From Photobacterium rosenbergii (GTDB lineage Bacteria; Pseudomonadota; Gammaproteobacteria; Enterobacterales; Vibrionaceae): a stretch of DNA of 64,000 nucleotides. The stretch spans positions 1-64,000 of the forward strand of contig NZ_PYMB01000018.1 of NCBI RefSeq assembly GCF_003026455.1. Reading direction: 5' to 3'. The notes under the pieces were generated by a model. It had not been told where the DNA came from, did not search any database, and was given only the letters and a program-made list of their open reading frames with translations. A program made the position numbers and the translations under genes. Positions 7,600 to 16,864 of this stretch are shown here, piece by piece (position 1 is the stretch's first letter; each line of letters opens with the position of its first letter).

Positions 7600-8937
7600 T
7601 CAGCAGCTTTCCTTCACAGCCTCGGCAATCAGCAGGGCTGACTCCTTGACCAGTGCAGCGTCTTCCCCTTCAACCATCACACGGATCAAAGGTTCTGTAC
7701 CGGATTTACGCAGCAAAACACGTCCCTTATCCCCTAGTTTAGCCTCAACAGCAGCAGTTGCAGACAGAACTGCGTCTGATTCCAATGGGTTAGACTCACC
7801 GGCAAAACGTACGTTCTCCAGAACCTGTGGGTACATAGTGACTCCATCAGCCAACTCTTTCAGTGACATCTTGCTACCGACAATGGATGCCATCACCTGT
7901 AAGCCCGCTACAATGCCGTCACCCGTCGTCACTTTATCCAGCAGGATCACGTGACCCGAGTTCTCGGCCCCGATCAGCCAACCGTGCTTTTTAAGCTCTT
8001 CCATCACGTAGCGGTCACCCACTTTAGCGCGAACAAACGGGATACCGAGGTTTTTCAGGGCATTCTCCATTCCTAGGTTGGTCATCAGCGTTCCGACCAC
8101 ACCACCTTTGAGCTCACCACGGCGCAGGGCATCGCGGGCAATGATGTAGGCAATCTGGTCGCCGTCAACTTTGTTGCCTTCCTCATCGACCATGATCACA
8201 CGGTCGCCATCGCCATCTAGGGCAATACCGAAGTCTGCTTTCTCTTCCAGGACTTTGGCCTGCAGTGCTGCAACATCCGTTGCACCCACTTTGTCGTTAA
8301 TGTTGGTACCGTTTGGCTCGCAACCAATAGTGATCACTTCAGCCCCTAGCTCTTTGAATACGCTAGGCGCAATGTGGTAGGTCGCACCGTGGGCACAGTC
8401 GACAATGATTTTATAGCCCGCCAAGTCATACTTGCTCGGGAAAGTCCCCTTACAAAACTCGATGTAACGACCGGCTGCATCATTGATACGGTAGGCCTTA
8501 CCCAGCATGGCTGATTCAACACATGTCAACGGCTTGTCCAACTCCGCTTCAATCGCCAGCTCAACCTCATCAGGAAGCTTGGTCCCTTCTGACGAGAAGA
8601 ATTTAATACCGTTATCGTAATAAGGGTTGTGTGAAGCTGAAATCACAATACCGGCTTCAGCACGGAAAGTACGGGTAAGGTACGCAACTGCCGGGGTTGG
8701 CATTGGGCCTGTAAATGCGGCCTGCAAGCCTGCTGCCGCCAAACCGGCTTCCAATGCAGACTCCAACATATAGCCAGAGATACGGGTATCTTTACCGATG
8801 ATTACTTTCTTGGTGCCCTGCTGGGACAAGACTCGGCCGGCAGCCCAACCTAGTTTCAACACAAAATCTGGAGTAATTGGGCCTTTGCCCACTAAACCAC
8901 GAATACCATCGGTACCAAAGTACTTACGCTCAGCCAT
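7600..8937 (-). CDS. glmM: Phosphoglucosamine mutase GlmM
   Basis: 445 residues. It converts glucosamine-6-phosphate to glucosamine-1-phosphate for UDP-GlcNAc, peptidoglycan and LPS synthesis. The phosphoserine motif ISASHNP carries the active Ser102. A metal-binding DGDGDR motif and a C-terminal phosphate-binding RKSGTEPLIRVM are visible. The start has AGGAG six bases upstream. It follows folP by 46 bp in the conserved ftsH-folP-glmM-secG series. Confidence 0.97.
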   Translation of the reverse strand: MAERKYFGTDGIRGLVGKGPITPDFVLKLGWAAGRVLSQQGTKKVIIGKDTRISGYMLESALEAGLAAAGLQAAFTGPMPTPAVAYLTRTFRAEAGIVISASHNPYYDNGIKFFSSEGTKLPDEVELAIEAELDKPLTCVESAMLGKAYRINDAAGRYIEFCKGTFPSKYDLAGYKIIVDCAHGATYHIAPSVFKELGAEVITIGCEPNGTNINDKVGATDVAALQAKVLEEKADFGIALDGDGDRVIMVDEEGNKVDGDQIAYIIARDALRRGELKGGVVGTLMTNLGMENALKNLGIPFVRAKVGDRYVMEELKKHGWLIGAENSGHVILLDKVTTGDGIVAGLQVMASIVGSKMSLKELADGVTMYPQVLENVRFAGESNPLESDAVLSATAAVEAKLGDKGRVLLRKSGTEPLIRVMVEGEDAALVKESALLIAEAVKESC

Positions 8938-8983
8938 TATCTGCTCCTAGCAATATTTATATCTTCAACCTAGCCTGAGAAGG

Positions 8984-9823
8984 TTACTTATCCCGGTATT
9001 GGGACAGCGTCATCTCGCACACCTTAAGGACGTCCACCGTCTCTTTCGCATCATGGACCCGGATGATCTGGGCCCCTTTCATCGCTGCTATTGCGGCACA
9101 GGCAAGGCTTCCAGCCATACAATCGGCTGGTTGTTTGTTTAATAATTTGAATACCATCGACTTTCGCGACATCCCCACTAAAAGTGGCAAGCCGAAGCGA
9201 TGGAAGTCATCAAGGTGAGCAAGCAACTGGTAATTATGCTCTAGGGTTTTGCCAAACCCGTAGCCGGGATCGAGCAGTAGCTGCTCGCGCGCTATCCCAA
9301 CTTGCTCACAGGCAGTGATTCGTTCCGCCAGGAAGTCACCGACATCGGCGATGACATCTTGATATGACGGTTGATGCTGCATTGTACGCGGTTGCCCTTG
9401 CATATGCATTATACAAATTGGTACACCGGCACCGGCTGCCGCCTGTAACGCTCCCGGCTCCTGAAGGGCTCGGACATCATTGATGAGATCGGCACCGGCA
9501 TTCACCGCTTCGGTCATCACCTTCGCTTTACTGGTATCGATCGAGATCCAGCAATCAAAGCGCTGACGTAACGCCTCAATAACCGGTACTACCCGGTCAA
9601 GCTCTTGCTCGAGAGAAACTTCATCAGCCCCAGGGCGGGTAGACTCACCGCCGATATCCAAAATAGACGTCCCTGCGGCAAGCATTTCCTCAGCATGGCG
9701 CAGGGCTGCATCCATCTGGTTAAAGCGGCCGCCATCTGAAAATGAATCCGGCGTAACGTTCAAAATCCCCATGGTGTGGGGGCGAGAGAGATCTAACGTT
9801 TTTGATTTGCTCTTGAGGATCAA
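8984..9823 (-). CDS. folP: Dihydropteroate synthase FolP
   Basis: 279 residues. It joins p-aminobenzoate to dihydropterin pyrophosphate in folate synthesis and is the sulfonamide target. The two family signatures are present: GILNVTPDSFSDGG near the N-terminus and DIGGESTRPGA near residue 60. The start is the TTG at 9823, which has AGGAG eight bases upstream; no better ATG exists before the first signature. It lies between ftsH, which has its own terminator, and glmM. Confidence 0.95.
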   Translation of the reverse strand: MILKSKSKTLDLSRPHTMGILNVTPDSFSDGGRFNQMDAALRHAEEMLAAGTSILDIGGESTRPGADEVSLEQELDRVVPVIEALRQRFDCWISIDTSKAKVMTEAVNAGADLINDVRALQEPGALQAAAGAGVPICIMHMQGQPRTMQHQPSYQDVIADVGDFLAERITACEQVGIAREQLLLDPGYGFGKTLEHNYQLLAHLDDFHRFGLPLLVGMSRKSMVFKLLNKQPADCMAGSLACAAIAAMKGAQIIRVHDAKETVDVLKVCEMTLSQYRDK

Positions 9824-9894
9824 CTTGTCTGCTCCTAGGCCATAAATCTAGGTGTTATAGCACTTGGTGTTTAGCGATGGGTGTTATAGATACA

Positions 9895-9922
9895 AAAAAC
9901 CCCGAACAAGGTCGGGGTTTTT
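9895..9922 (-). terminator. Terminator of ftsH
   Basis: AACCCCGA pairs with TCGGGGTT and is followed on the minus strand by a TTTTTTG run. It lies just after the ftsH stop, so folP-glmM probably has its own promoter or depends on read-through. Confidence 0.85.
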
Positions 9923-9938
9923 GATTAGCGTCTAACGA

Positions 9939-11918
9939 TTAAGCCTGTGGCTTGTCGTCTTCTTTGTTCTGCACTGGTTGCTGTGCTTCAGGAGCTTGCT
10001 CAGGCTTCACTTCTGCTTTTGGTTCAGCAGGTGCTTCCTGTTGCTCACTTTGCTGCTCTGGAGCAGCATCGCCAGCTTTCAGGGTGTCATTCTCATCACC
10101 CCAGCCCTTCGGCGCACGGATTTCAGTTTTGCGATCCATCAAGTCATCAATCTGACCAGCATCGATGGTTTCGTACTTCATCAGCGCATCTTTCATCGCA
10201 TGCATGATATCCATGTTTTGCTCAAGGATTTCACGAGCACGCTCGTAGTTGCGGTCGATGATAGCGCGAACTTCGTTATCGATAAGCTTCGCCGTATCGT
10301 CTGACATGTGCTTGCTCTGCGTGACTGAACGGCCTAGGAATACCTCGCCTTCATCTTCTGCATACAGCAATGGACCCAATTTTTCTGAGAAGCCCCACTG
10401 TGTCACCATCTTACGCGCGATATCTGTCGCACGCTCGATATCGTTTGATGCACCAGTAGATACTTTGTCGACACCGTAGATAAGCTCTTCTGCCAAGCGG
10501 CCACCGTAAAGGCTCGAAATCATTGATTCCAAGAACTCACGGGAGTGGCTGACACGGTCTTGCTCAGGCAGGTACATGGTCACACCCAATGCACGGCCAC
10601 GAGGAATAATCGATACCTTGTACACAGGATCATGATCCGGTACTAGGCGACCGATGATTGCGTGTCCCGCTTCATGGTATGCGGTCGATTCTTTCTGGTC
10701 TTCAGACATCACCATAGACTTGCGCTCTGCGCCCATCATGATTTTGTCTTTCGCCAGTTCGAACTCAACCATAGAAACCGTACGCTTGTTACCACGGGCC
10801 GCAAACAGGGCCGCTTCGTTAACAAGGTTAGCTAGGTCAGCACCAGAGAAACCCGGCGTACCACGAGCGATAAGCTCAGGTTTCACATCACCGTCGAGCG
10901 GTACTTTACGCATGTGAACTTTGAGGATTTGCTCACGGCCACGAACGTCTGGCAAGCCTACTACTACCTGGCGGTCGAAACGACCAGGACGCAATAGTGC
11001 AGGGTCCAATACGTCAGGACGGTTAGTTGCAGCGATAACGATGATACCTTCGTTACCCTCGAAACCATCCATTTCAACCAGCATCTGGTTCAAGGTCTGC
11101 TCACGCTCATCGTGCCCACCACCCACACCAGCACCACGCTGACGGCCTACCGCATCGATCTCATCGATAAAGATGATACAAGGGGCAGCTTTCTTTGCCT
11201 GCTCGAACATGTCACGGACACGGGATGCACCCACACCGACAAACATTTCTACGAAATCAGAACCTGAGATAGTAAAGAACGGTACTTTCGCTTCACCGGC
11301 AATGGCTTTCGCCAACAAGGTTTTACCCGTACCAGGAGGACCAACCATCAGAACACCAGTTGGGATCTTACCACCTAGCTTCTGGAAACGGCTTGGATCA
11401 CGTAGGTAGTCAACCAGCTCCTTCACGTCTTCTTTGGCTTCATCACAACCCGCTACATCAGCAAAGGTTGTTTTGATCTGGTCTTCGCTCATCATGCGAG
11501 CCTTGGATTTACCGAACGACATGGCACCTTTGCCACCACCGCCCTGCATTTGGCGCATGAAGAAGATCCAGACACCGATGAGCAATAGCATCGGGAACCA
11601 GGAAATAAAGATTGAGGCCAGTAGGCTTGGCTCCTCAGGCGGAGTACCCATGACCTTTACGTTAGCGTTAATAAGGTCGTCTAACAGCTTTTGGTCGTTA
11701 ACGACAGGCAGATAAGTGACGTATCGCGTGTTATCACGTTTGAATACGGTAATTTCACGATCATTGAATCGCACTTCCCTTATCTGATCCTGACCGATTT
11801 CACGGACAAAGGTTGTATAGTCGACTTGACGGCCAGCACTATCACCGGGACCGAAGCTCTGAAAAACAGACATCAGAACCACAGCGATGACCAACCACAA
11901 AATCAAGTTTTTTGCCAT
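9939..11918 (-). CDS. ftsH: ATP-dependent zinc metalloprotease FtsH
   Basis: 659 residues. An inner-membrane AAA+ protease that degrades regulators such as LpxC and sigma-32 in E. coli, and damaged membrane proteins. Two N-terminal membrane helices (about 5-25 and 98-118) bound a periplasmic domain. The AAA module has Walker A GPPGTGKT, Walker B IIFIDEIDA and the SRH region. The protease domain has the zinc motif HEAGH. The C-terminus is a Gln/Glu/Pro/Ala-rich tail, the variable part of the family. I chose the ATG at 11918 (MAKNLILW, as in E. coli) over a TTG three codons upstream. Confidence 0.98.
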   Translation of the reverse strand: MAKNLILWLVIAVVLMSVFQSFGPGDSAGRQVDYTTFVREIGQDQIREVRFNDREITVFKRDNTRYVTYLPVVNDQKLLDDLINANVKVMGTPPEEPSLLASIFISWFPMLLLIGVWIFFMRQMQGGGGKGAMSFGKSKARMMSEDQIKTTFADVAGCDEAKEDVKELVDYLRDPSRFQKLGGKIPTGVLMVGPPGTGKTLLAKAIAGEAKVPFFTISGSDFVEMFVGVGASRVRDMFEQAKKAAPCIIFIDEIDAVGRQRGAGVGGGHDEREQTLNQMLVEMDGFEGNEGIIVIAATNRPDVLDPALLRPGRFDRQVVVGLPDVRGREQILKVHMRKVPLDGDVKPELIARGTPGFSGADLANLVNEAALFAARGNKRTVSMVEFELAKDKIMMGAERKSMVMSEDQKESTAYHEAGHAIIGRLVPDHDPVYKVSIIPRGRALGVTMYLPEQDRVSHSREFLESMISSLYGGRLAEELIYGVDKVSTGASNDIERATDIARKMVTQWGFSEKLGPLLYAEDEGEVFLGRSVTQSKHMSDDTAKLIDNEVRAIIDRNYERAREILEQNMDIMHAMKDALMKYETIDAGQIDDLMDRKTEIRAPKGWGDENDTLKAGDAAPEQQSEQQEAPAEPKAEVKPEQAPEAQQPVQNKEDDKPQA

Positions 11919-11967
11919 GTCACTCAAGGTGTTAACCCCGCGATAACTAATAGATGAATTTAGGGTA

Positions 11968-12597
11968 CTACAGTTTGTAACCTGTAGCTACAATATATAC
12001 CTCACGAGAGCGATCTCGTGACGAATCTGGCTTACGAATTTTGACCACTTTAAACATACTACGCACTTCTGCCAGATATTGGTCAAAGCCTTCACCTTGG
12101 AAAACTTTTACCGCAAAGCTGCCATTAGGCGCAAGTACCTGTCTACACATATCTAATGCTAGTTCAACAAGATACATAGCTCTAGGCTGATCAGAAGCCA
12201 AGTTGCCACTCATGTTCGGTGCCATGTCAGATAACACAACATCAACCATGTCTGGCTGGATACGCTCAAGCAGTGCATCCAAGACCGCTTCTTCGCGGAA
12301 ATCCCCTTGCAGGAAGCTCACACCAGGCAGTGAGTCCATTGGTAGGATGTCACAGGCAATCACCTGCCCTTCATCACCAACAACTTCAGCTGCATACTGA
12401 GACCACCCACCAGGAGCCGCTCCCAAGTCAACCACCGTCATACCGGGTTTCAGGAGTTTGTCTTTATTTTGGATTTCTTCAATTTTGAAAATCGCGCGGG
12501 AACGGTAGCCCTTTTTTTGCGCTTCTAGAACATACTTGTCATCAAAATGTTCTTTCAGCCATCGGCCAGAGCTGCCCGAATGTTTTTTCTTACTCAT
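11968..12597 (-). CDS. rlmE: 23S rRNA 2'-O-ribose U2552 methyltransferase RlmE
   Basis: 209 residues. A SAM-dependent methyltransferase that modifies U2552 in the 23S A-loop late in 50S assembly. The Rossmann SAM motif VVDLGAAPGGWSQ and the catalytic K-D-K-E set (for example LSDMAPN and FAVKVFQGEG) are visible. It lies immediately upstream of ftsH, as in E. coli (rrmJ-ftsH), and diverges from yhbY. Confidence 0.97.
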   Translation of the reverse strand: MSKKKHSGSSGRWLKEHFDDKYVLEAQKKGYRSRAIFKIEEIQNKDKLLKPGMTVVDLGAAPGGWSQYAAEVVGDEGQVIACDILPMDSLPGVSFLQGDFREEAVLDALLERIQPDMVDVVLSDMAPNMSGNLASDQPRAMYLVELALDMCRQVLAPNGSFAVKVFQGEGFDQYLAEVRSMFKVVKIRKPDSSRDRSREVYIVATGYKL

Positions 12598-12735
12598 GAT
12601 TTACCTAATGAGTTTGGGTACTTATCAAGTATACTCAGCAACACCACAAATGGCGTATACTAAACAAATTAGTCTTCTAGACTATATGGCGTTAGAATAC
12701 GCGGTTTTCAACCCTAATTTAATAATAGAGCCGAC

Positions 12736-13032
12736 ATGAATCTAAGCACCAAGCAGAAGCAATACCTTAAAGGTCTTGCCCACAACCTAAAGCCAGTTGT
12801 CCTAATGGGCGCAAATGGCCTGACTGAAGCCGTGATTGCCGAGATTGAACTGGCACTTAACCACCACGAGCTTATCAAGGTTAAAGTGGCTGCTGAAGAG
12901 CGCGAGACTAAGGTTTTGATCGTTGACGCAATTGTACGCGAAACCAAGGCAGAGAAAGTCCAGGTTATCGGTAAAACTCTGGTTCTTTACCGCCAGAGTG
13001 AAGAGCGTAAGATCGAGCTTCCTCGCAAATAA
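12736..13032 (+). CDS. yhbY: Ribosome assembly RNA-binding protein YhbY
   Basis: 98 residues, a single CRM (KH-like) domain with the family's GANGLTEAV loop. E. coli YhbY associates with pre-50S particles. It is transcribed away from rlmE with a 138-bp shared promoter region, and is followed by a strong bidirectional terminator. The Shine-Dalgarno is weak (TAGAGCC). Confidence 0.95.
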   Translation: MNLSTKQKQYLKGLAHNLKPVVLMGANGLTEAVIAEIELALNHHELIKVKVAAEERETKVLIVDAIVRETKAEKVQVIGKTLVLYRQSEERKIELPRK

Positions 13033-13058
13033 AAAAGGCCGCCGCTGCGGCCTTTTTT
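13031..13058. terminator. Bidirectional terminator between yhbY and greA
   Basis: AAAAAAGGCCGC (13031-13042) pairs with GCGGCCTTTTTT (13047-13058) around a CGCT loop. A T-run is present in both directions, serving convergent yhbY and greA. A second palindrome (13067-13089, ATCATGGCA/TGCCATGAT) lacks a T-run. Confidence 0.9.
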
Positions 13059-13128
13059 ATGCCTGAATCATGGCACGGAATGCCATGATCCATTCTTTAT
13101 AGATACATTTAATAACAATTTCGTGTGA

Positions 13129-13602
13129 TTAAATGTAAGCCACTTCCGAAATTTCGAACTCACGCGCACCGCCTGGTGTAGTGATAGTCACTTCGTCGTC
13201 CTGCATTTTGCCAATCAGGCCACGGGCAATCGGTGAATTCACTGAAATACGACCCGCTTTGATTTCGGCTTCGTCATCACCCACGATTTGGTAAGTCACT
13301 TCTTCGTCAGTATCAACATCAATCAGGGTTACAGTCGTGCCGAAGATCACTTTACCTGTGTTCTGCATCTTGGTGACGTCGATAACCTGTGCCACAGACA
13401 GCTTGTATTCGATATCACGGATCTGAGCTTCACAGATACCCTGCTCTTCACGGGCAGCGTGGTATTCCGCATTCTCTTTCAGGTCGCCCAGCTCACGCGC
13501 TTCACCAATGGCCTGTGAAATGATCGGGCGGCGCTTCATTAGTACTTCTAGCTCTTCACGTAGCAGCTTCTCGCCGCGTACCGTCATTGGAATCTTATCC
13601 AT
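13129..13602 (-). CDS. greA: Transcription elongation factor GreA
   Basis: 157 residues. It stimulates RNA cleavage by backtracked RNA polymerase. An N-terminal antiparallel coiled coil (1-75) carries the conserved acidic tip and the motif DLKENAEYHAAREEQG. The C-terminal FKBP-like domain contains SVNSPIARGLIGK. It converges with yhbY; the following gene ompU is divergent. Confidence 0.97.
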   Translation of the reverse strand: MDKIPMTVRGEKLLREELEVLMKRRPIISQAIGEARELGDLKENAEYHAAREEQGICEAQIRDIEYKLSVAQVIDVTKMQNTGKVIFGTTVTLIDVDTDEEVTYQIVGDDEAEIKAGRISVNSPIARGLIGKMQDDEVTITTPGGAREFEISEVAYI

Positions 13603-14126
13603 AACTCTTATTACCTCAACGCCCGTATAGCCACTGCTATAAAAGGCAAAACAAAGCCTGCCCGGCGGGTTGGCCGGACAAGACGATTACTAATGGGAAC
13701 ACTTCATTCTAAACAAAGATGGCAAAGAGATCACCCTTGTTCATTCAGCAGCATACTTTTGGTGACAGACACTATCGCAACCACGCGAAATCATAAAAAT
13801 TTCACAAAACATAGGCCTAGCGTATACAGGCTAAAAATTATGCGCCAAAGATCACAAAATCACGCAATAAAACAATTTTAACCACCTAAAAGCACCACAA
13901 ACAAACCCTAAAAATAGCTAAAAAGCACTTCCATAACCGAACTTTTTTAATCGATGGTAACCACCTGATCTCCAATACATTAAACCTCTAAATCCATTTG
14001 GAAATCGTTGAAATAAAGTATTTTTCAGTTTTTTTTACTAACAGATCGGGCCAGAGACCAGTAAAAAGAACAGCATGCATTTAGCACAGATATGCATACA
14101 ACAAAAAATTCCAAAAGGATTCGACA
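13603..14126. other. AT-rich intergenic region carrying greA and ompU promoters
   Basis: A 524-bp non-coding stretch between divergent greA and ompU. It is rich in A/T runs, including an eight-T run near 14030, as expected for the long upstream region of a highly regulated porin. ATGCAT occurs twice just before ompU (14075 and 14091 area). The ompU Shine-Dalgarno AAAAGGA lies 7 bases before its ATG. I could not assign OmpR or ToxR sites with confidence. Confidence 0.5.
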
Positions 14127-15125
14127 ATGAACAAGAAACTGATTGCTCTAGCAGTAGCAGCAGCATCTATCTCTTCTGTAGCAACAGCAGCAGAAGTTTA
14201 CTCTGACGAAACTTCTAGCCTAGCAGTAGGCGGTCGTTTTGAAGCTCGTGCAGTATTGAAAGACGACGCAAATGGCGACAGCAAAGTTAACGACGCTACT
14301 CGTGTTCGTGTAAACATTGCTGGTAAAACTGACATCACTGACACTGTATACGCTCTAGGTTTCTACGAAGCAGAATACACTGACAAAGACGATGCAGACA
14401 AAGTTAACAACCGTCACCTAAACGCAGGTATCGGCGGTGACTTCGGTCAGGTTCGTTACGGTAAGACTGACGGCTCTCTAGGCATGATCACTGACTTCAC
14501 TGATATCATGTCTTTCCACGGTAACGAAGCTGGTAACAAACTAGCTGCAGCTGACCGTACATCTAACAACCTAGCATACGTTGGTTCTTTCGACCTAGGC
14601 GGCGACAACCTAACTGTTAAAGCTAACTACGTATTCGAAGATGGTTCTGAAGACGATGGTTACTCTATCGGCGGTATCTACGCAATGGACATGGGTCTAG
14701 CGTTCGGTGCTGGTTACGGTGAGCAAGACGGTCAAGGCCTAAATGCTGACAAGACTGGTAAGCAAGCATTCGGTGCTATCTCTTACACTTTCGGTGACTT
14801 CTACGTTGCAGGTCTATACCAAGACTCTCGTAACACTTCTGTATACGAAGGCTTCAACATCGCTGAGTCTCGTGGTTACGAATTTGCTGCAGCATACACA
14901 TACGGTAAGACTGTATTCGTTGCAACTTACAACTACCTAGAAGATACTGACAAGAGCGCTGATATCCGCGATTCTATCGCAATCGACGCAACTCACTACT
15001 TCAACAAGAACTTCCGCACTTACGCGTCATACAAGTTCAACAACCTAGATCAAGATGCTACTGTTGGCATCACTAAAGCACGTACTTCTGACGAGTTCGT
15101 TCTAGGTGCACGTTACGACTTCTAA
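14127..15125 (+). CDS. ompU: Outer-membrane porin, OmpU/OmpL type
   Basis: 332 residues. A general trimeric porin of the Gram-negative porin family. A signal peptide ends in ATAA before EVYSDETSS. The mature protein has alternating beta-strand patterns with acidic loops and ends in Phe (GARYDF), the sorting signal for outer-membrane insertion. Its place between greA and dacB matches V. cholerae ompU. Leucine is encoded almost only by CTA, and codon bias is strong, which points to very high expression. The gene name rests on synteny and family; it could equally be called ompL or ompH as in Photobacterium. Confidence 0.9.
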   Translation: MNKKLIALAVAAASISSVATAAEVYSDETSSLAVGGRFEARAVLKDDANGDSKVNDATRVRVNIAGKTDITDTVYALGFYEAEYTDKDDADKVNNRHLNAGIGGDFGQVRYGKTDGSLGMITDFTDIMSFHGNEAGNKLAAADRTSNNLAYVGSFDLGGDNLTVKANYVFEDGSEDDGYSIGGIYAMDMGLAFGAGYGEQDGQGLNADKTGKQAFGAISYTFGDFYVAGLYQDSRNTSVYEGFNIAESRGYEFAAAYTYGKTVFVATYNYLEDTDKSADIRDSIAIDATHYFNKNFRTYASYKFNNLDQDATVGITKARTSDEFVLGARYDF

Positions 15126-15162
15126 TCCAACTTGGATATAGAGTTTTAACACAGCCTTTTAT

Positions 15163-15192
15163 AAACACCGGCCTTCTGGCCGGTGTTTTTTT
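15163..15192 (+). terminator. Terminator of ompU
   Basis: AAACACCGGCC (15163-15173) pairs with GGCCGGTGTTT (15178-15188) and is followed by a T-run. Confidence 0.9.
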
Positions 15193-15324
15193 ATATGGTG
15201 CCTTCAAAGTACCCTGTTGACTCCTGACCTCTCAGGCTTGCCGTTCTCTGACTTTTTATCTGCCTAATATTGTTTATCATGGGGACAGTAATGTACTCAC
15301 TCCCTATTCTATAGAAGGCCACCG

Positions 15325-16785
15325 ATGCGTCTGCCATTTCGTCTCTTGCTACTATCAGCAAGCCTAACCGTATTTCCTCATTTGGCCCTTGCAGAACAAG
15401 CCACAACAGACCAACCGACAACTCCGGTTGCACTCAAAGCTTATCAGCCCGACTTCAAAGTACTGCCCTACGGGCACGACACTGCATTGATCATCGCGGA
15501 TGCCAAAACCGGCAACACACTTTTTTCTCAACGTGAGGCACAATATCAGCCACCAGCCAGCACCCAGAAAATGGTGACCGCCCTTGCCGCCCAACTTTAT
15601 CTTGGTAAGGATTTCCGCTTCATCACCCAACTAGAGCAGCAAAATAACAATGTGATACTGCGTTTTAGCGGTGATCCTTCGCTATCACGCCAGCAACTCT
15701 CCGCTTTACTTGGCAAGCTTAAAGCACACTCAGGCTCAACCATTAAAGGGGATCTGCTGCTCAATGGAAGTCAGTTCAGTGGTTACGAGCAAGCACCGGG
15801 CTGGCCGTGGGATATATTAGGCGTGTGTTACAGCGCACCTTCGAGCAGCCTTAGCCTAGAGCACAACTGCGTACAAGGGGCGCTATATAGCAACCGTAAT
15901 GTCGGTGATACCACCCGGGTAAATATTCCGAGCCACCAACCGCTGAAAGTTACAACAGATGCACTGGTGACGACCAAAGAGCGCCTGAAAGCCAACCACT
16001 GCGACCTTGAGTTAACAGACAAAGGCAACAACCACTACCACCTAAGCGGCTGTCTGGTTAAGCGAGACAAGCCCCTGCCTCTCAATTTTGCGGTGCAAGA
16101 TACTGAGGCCTATATCAGCAAGGTAATAAGCGCAGAACTCAAACGACTGGGTATTAAGCTAGAAGGTGATATCAAACGTGACGACAATGCCAAGGGCAAA
16201 GTCATTGCCAGTCACCGCTCAGCCCCGCTTAATGAATTGCTCGATACTATGGTCAAGGATTCCGACAACCTGTATGCGGATAACATCGCCAAAACGATTG
16301 GTGCCAAGTACTTCAAGCAACCGGGAAGTTTTGCCAATGCTAGCAAGGCGATCAAGGCTATATTGAAAGAGAAAGCCAATATAGATCTAGAGCGGGCAAT
16401 TATCATTGATGGCTCGGGCCTATCGCGCAACAACCGAATGACAGCTAGCCAGATGATGGAAGTGATCACTTACATCTACAACCATGACGATACGCTCAAC
16501 CTGCTTGCAACTATGCCCGTCAGCGGCCAAAGCGGTACCCTACGTTACCGCCAGAGTATTCGCCACAAGCCATTGCAAGGAAGGATCCACGCCAAGAGTG
16601 GTTCGCTTTATGGTACGTACAACCTGGCAGGTGTTATCAACACCCAATCTGGCAAGACCTTGTTATTTGTTCAGATGGTAAGTAACTACTTCCCGCCGGA
16701 GCGTGATGATAGCCTGCCCGCGATTGCCCCACCGATTGAAACCTTCGAGCGAGCGCTTTACCGGGGCTTGTACCAGCAGTACTGA
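15325..16785 (+). CDS. dacB: D-alanyl-D-alanine carboxypeptidase/endopeptidase (PBP4)
   Basis: 486 residues. A periplasmic class-C penicillin-binding protein that trims or cleaves peptidoglycan cross-links. A signal peptide (about 1-23, ending ALA) is followed by the SxxK motif S79-TQ-K82, an SxN motif (SDN) near 312, and a KTG-type KSGS near 425. A large inserted domain, typical of PBP4, lies between the first two motifs. GAAGG precedes the ATG. It neighbours greA/ompU as in other Vibrionaceae. Confidence 0.95.
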   Translation: MRLPFRLLLLSASLTVFPHLALAEQATTDQPTTPVALKAYQPDFKVLPYGHDTALIIADAKTGNTLFSQREAQYQPPASTQKMVTALAAQLYLGKDFRFITQLEQQNNNVILRFSGDPSLSRQQLSALLGKLKAHSGSTIKGDLLLNGSQFSGYEQAPGWPWDILGVCYSAPSSSLSLEHNCVQGALYSNRNVGDTTRVNIPSHQPLKVTTDALVTTKERLKANHCDLELTDKGNNHYHLSGCLVKRDKPLPLNFAVQDTEAYISKVISAELKRLGIKLEGDIKRDDNAKGKVIASHRSAPLNELLDTMVKDSDNLYADNIAKTIGAKYFKQPGSFANASKAIKAILKEKANIDLERAIIIDGSGLSRNNRMTASQMMEVITYIYNHDDTLNLLATMPVSGQSGTLRYRQSIRHKPLQGRIHAKSGSLYGTYNLAGVINTQSGKTLLFVQMVSNYFPPERDDSLPAIAPPIETFERALYRGLYQQY

Positions 16786-16810
16786 TGAAGTAGATACGCT
16801 AAACACAAAA

Positions 16811-16841
16811 AAAAGCGAGAGGCTCATCACCTCTCGCTTTT
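16811..16841. terminator. Bidirectional terminator between dacB and mgtE-like gene
   Basis: AAAAGCGAGAGG pairs with CCTCTCGCTTTT, with T-runs outside on both strands. It serves the two convergent genes. Confidence 0.9.
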
Positions 16842-16864
16842 TTCATGTTCATATCTTTAGCTTG

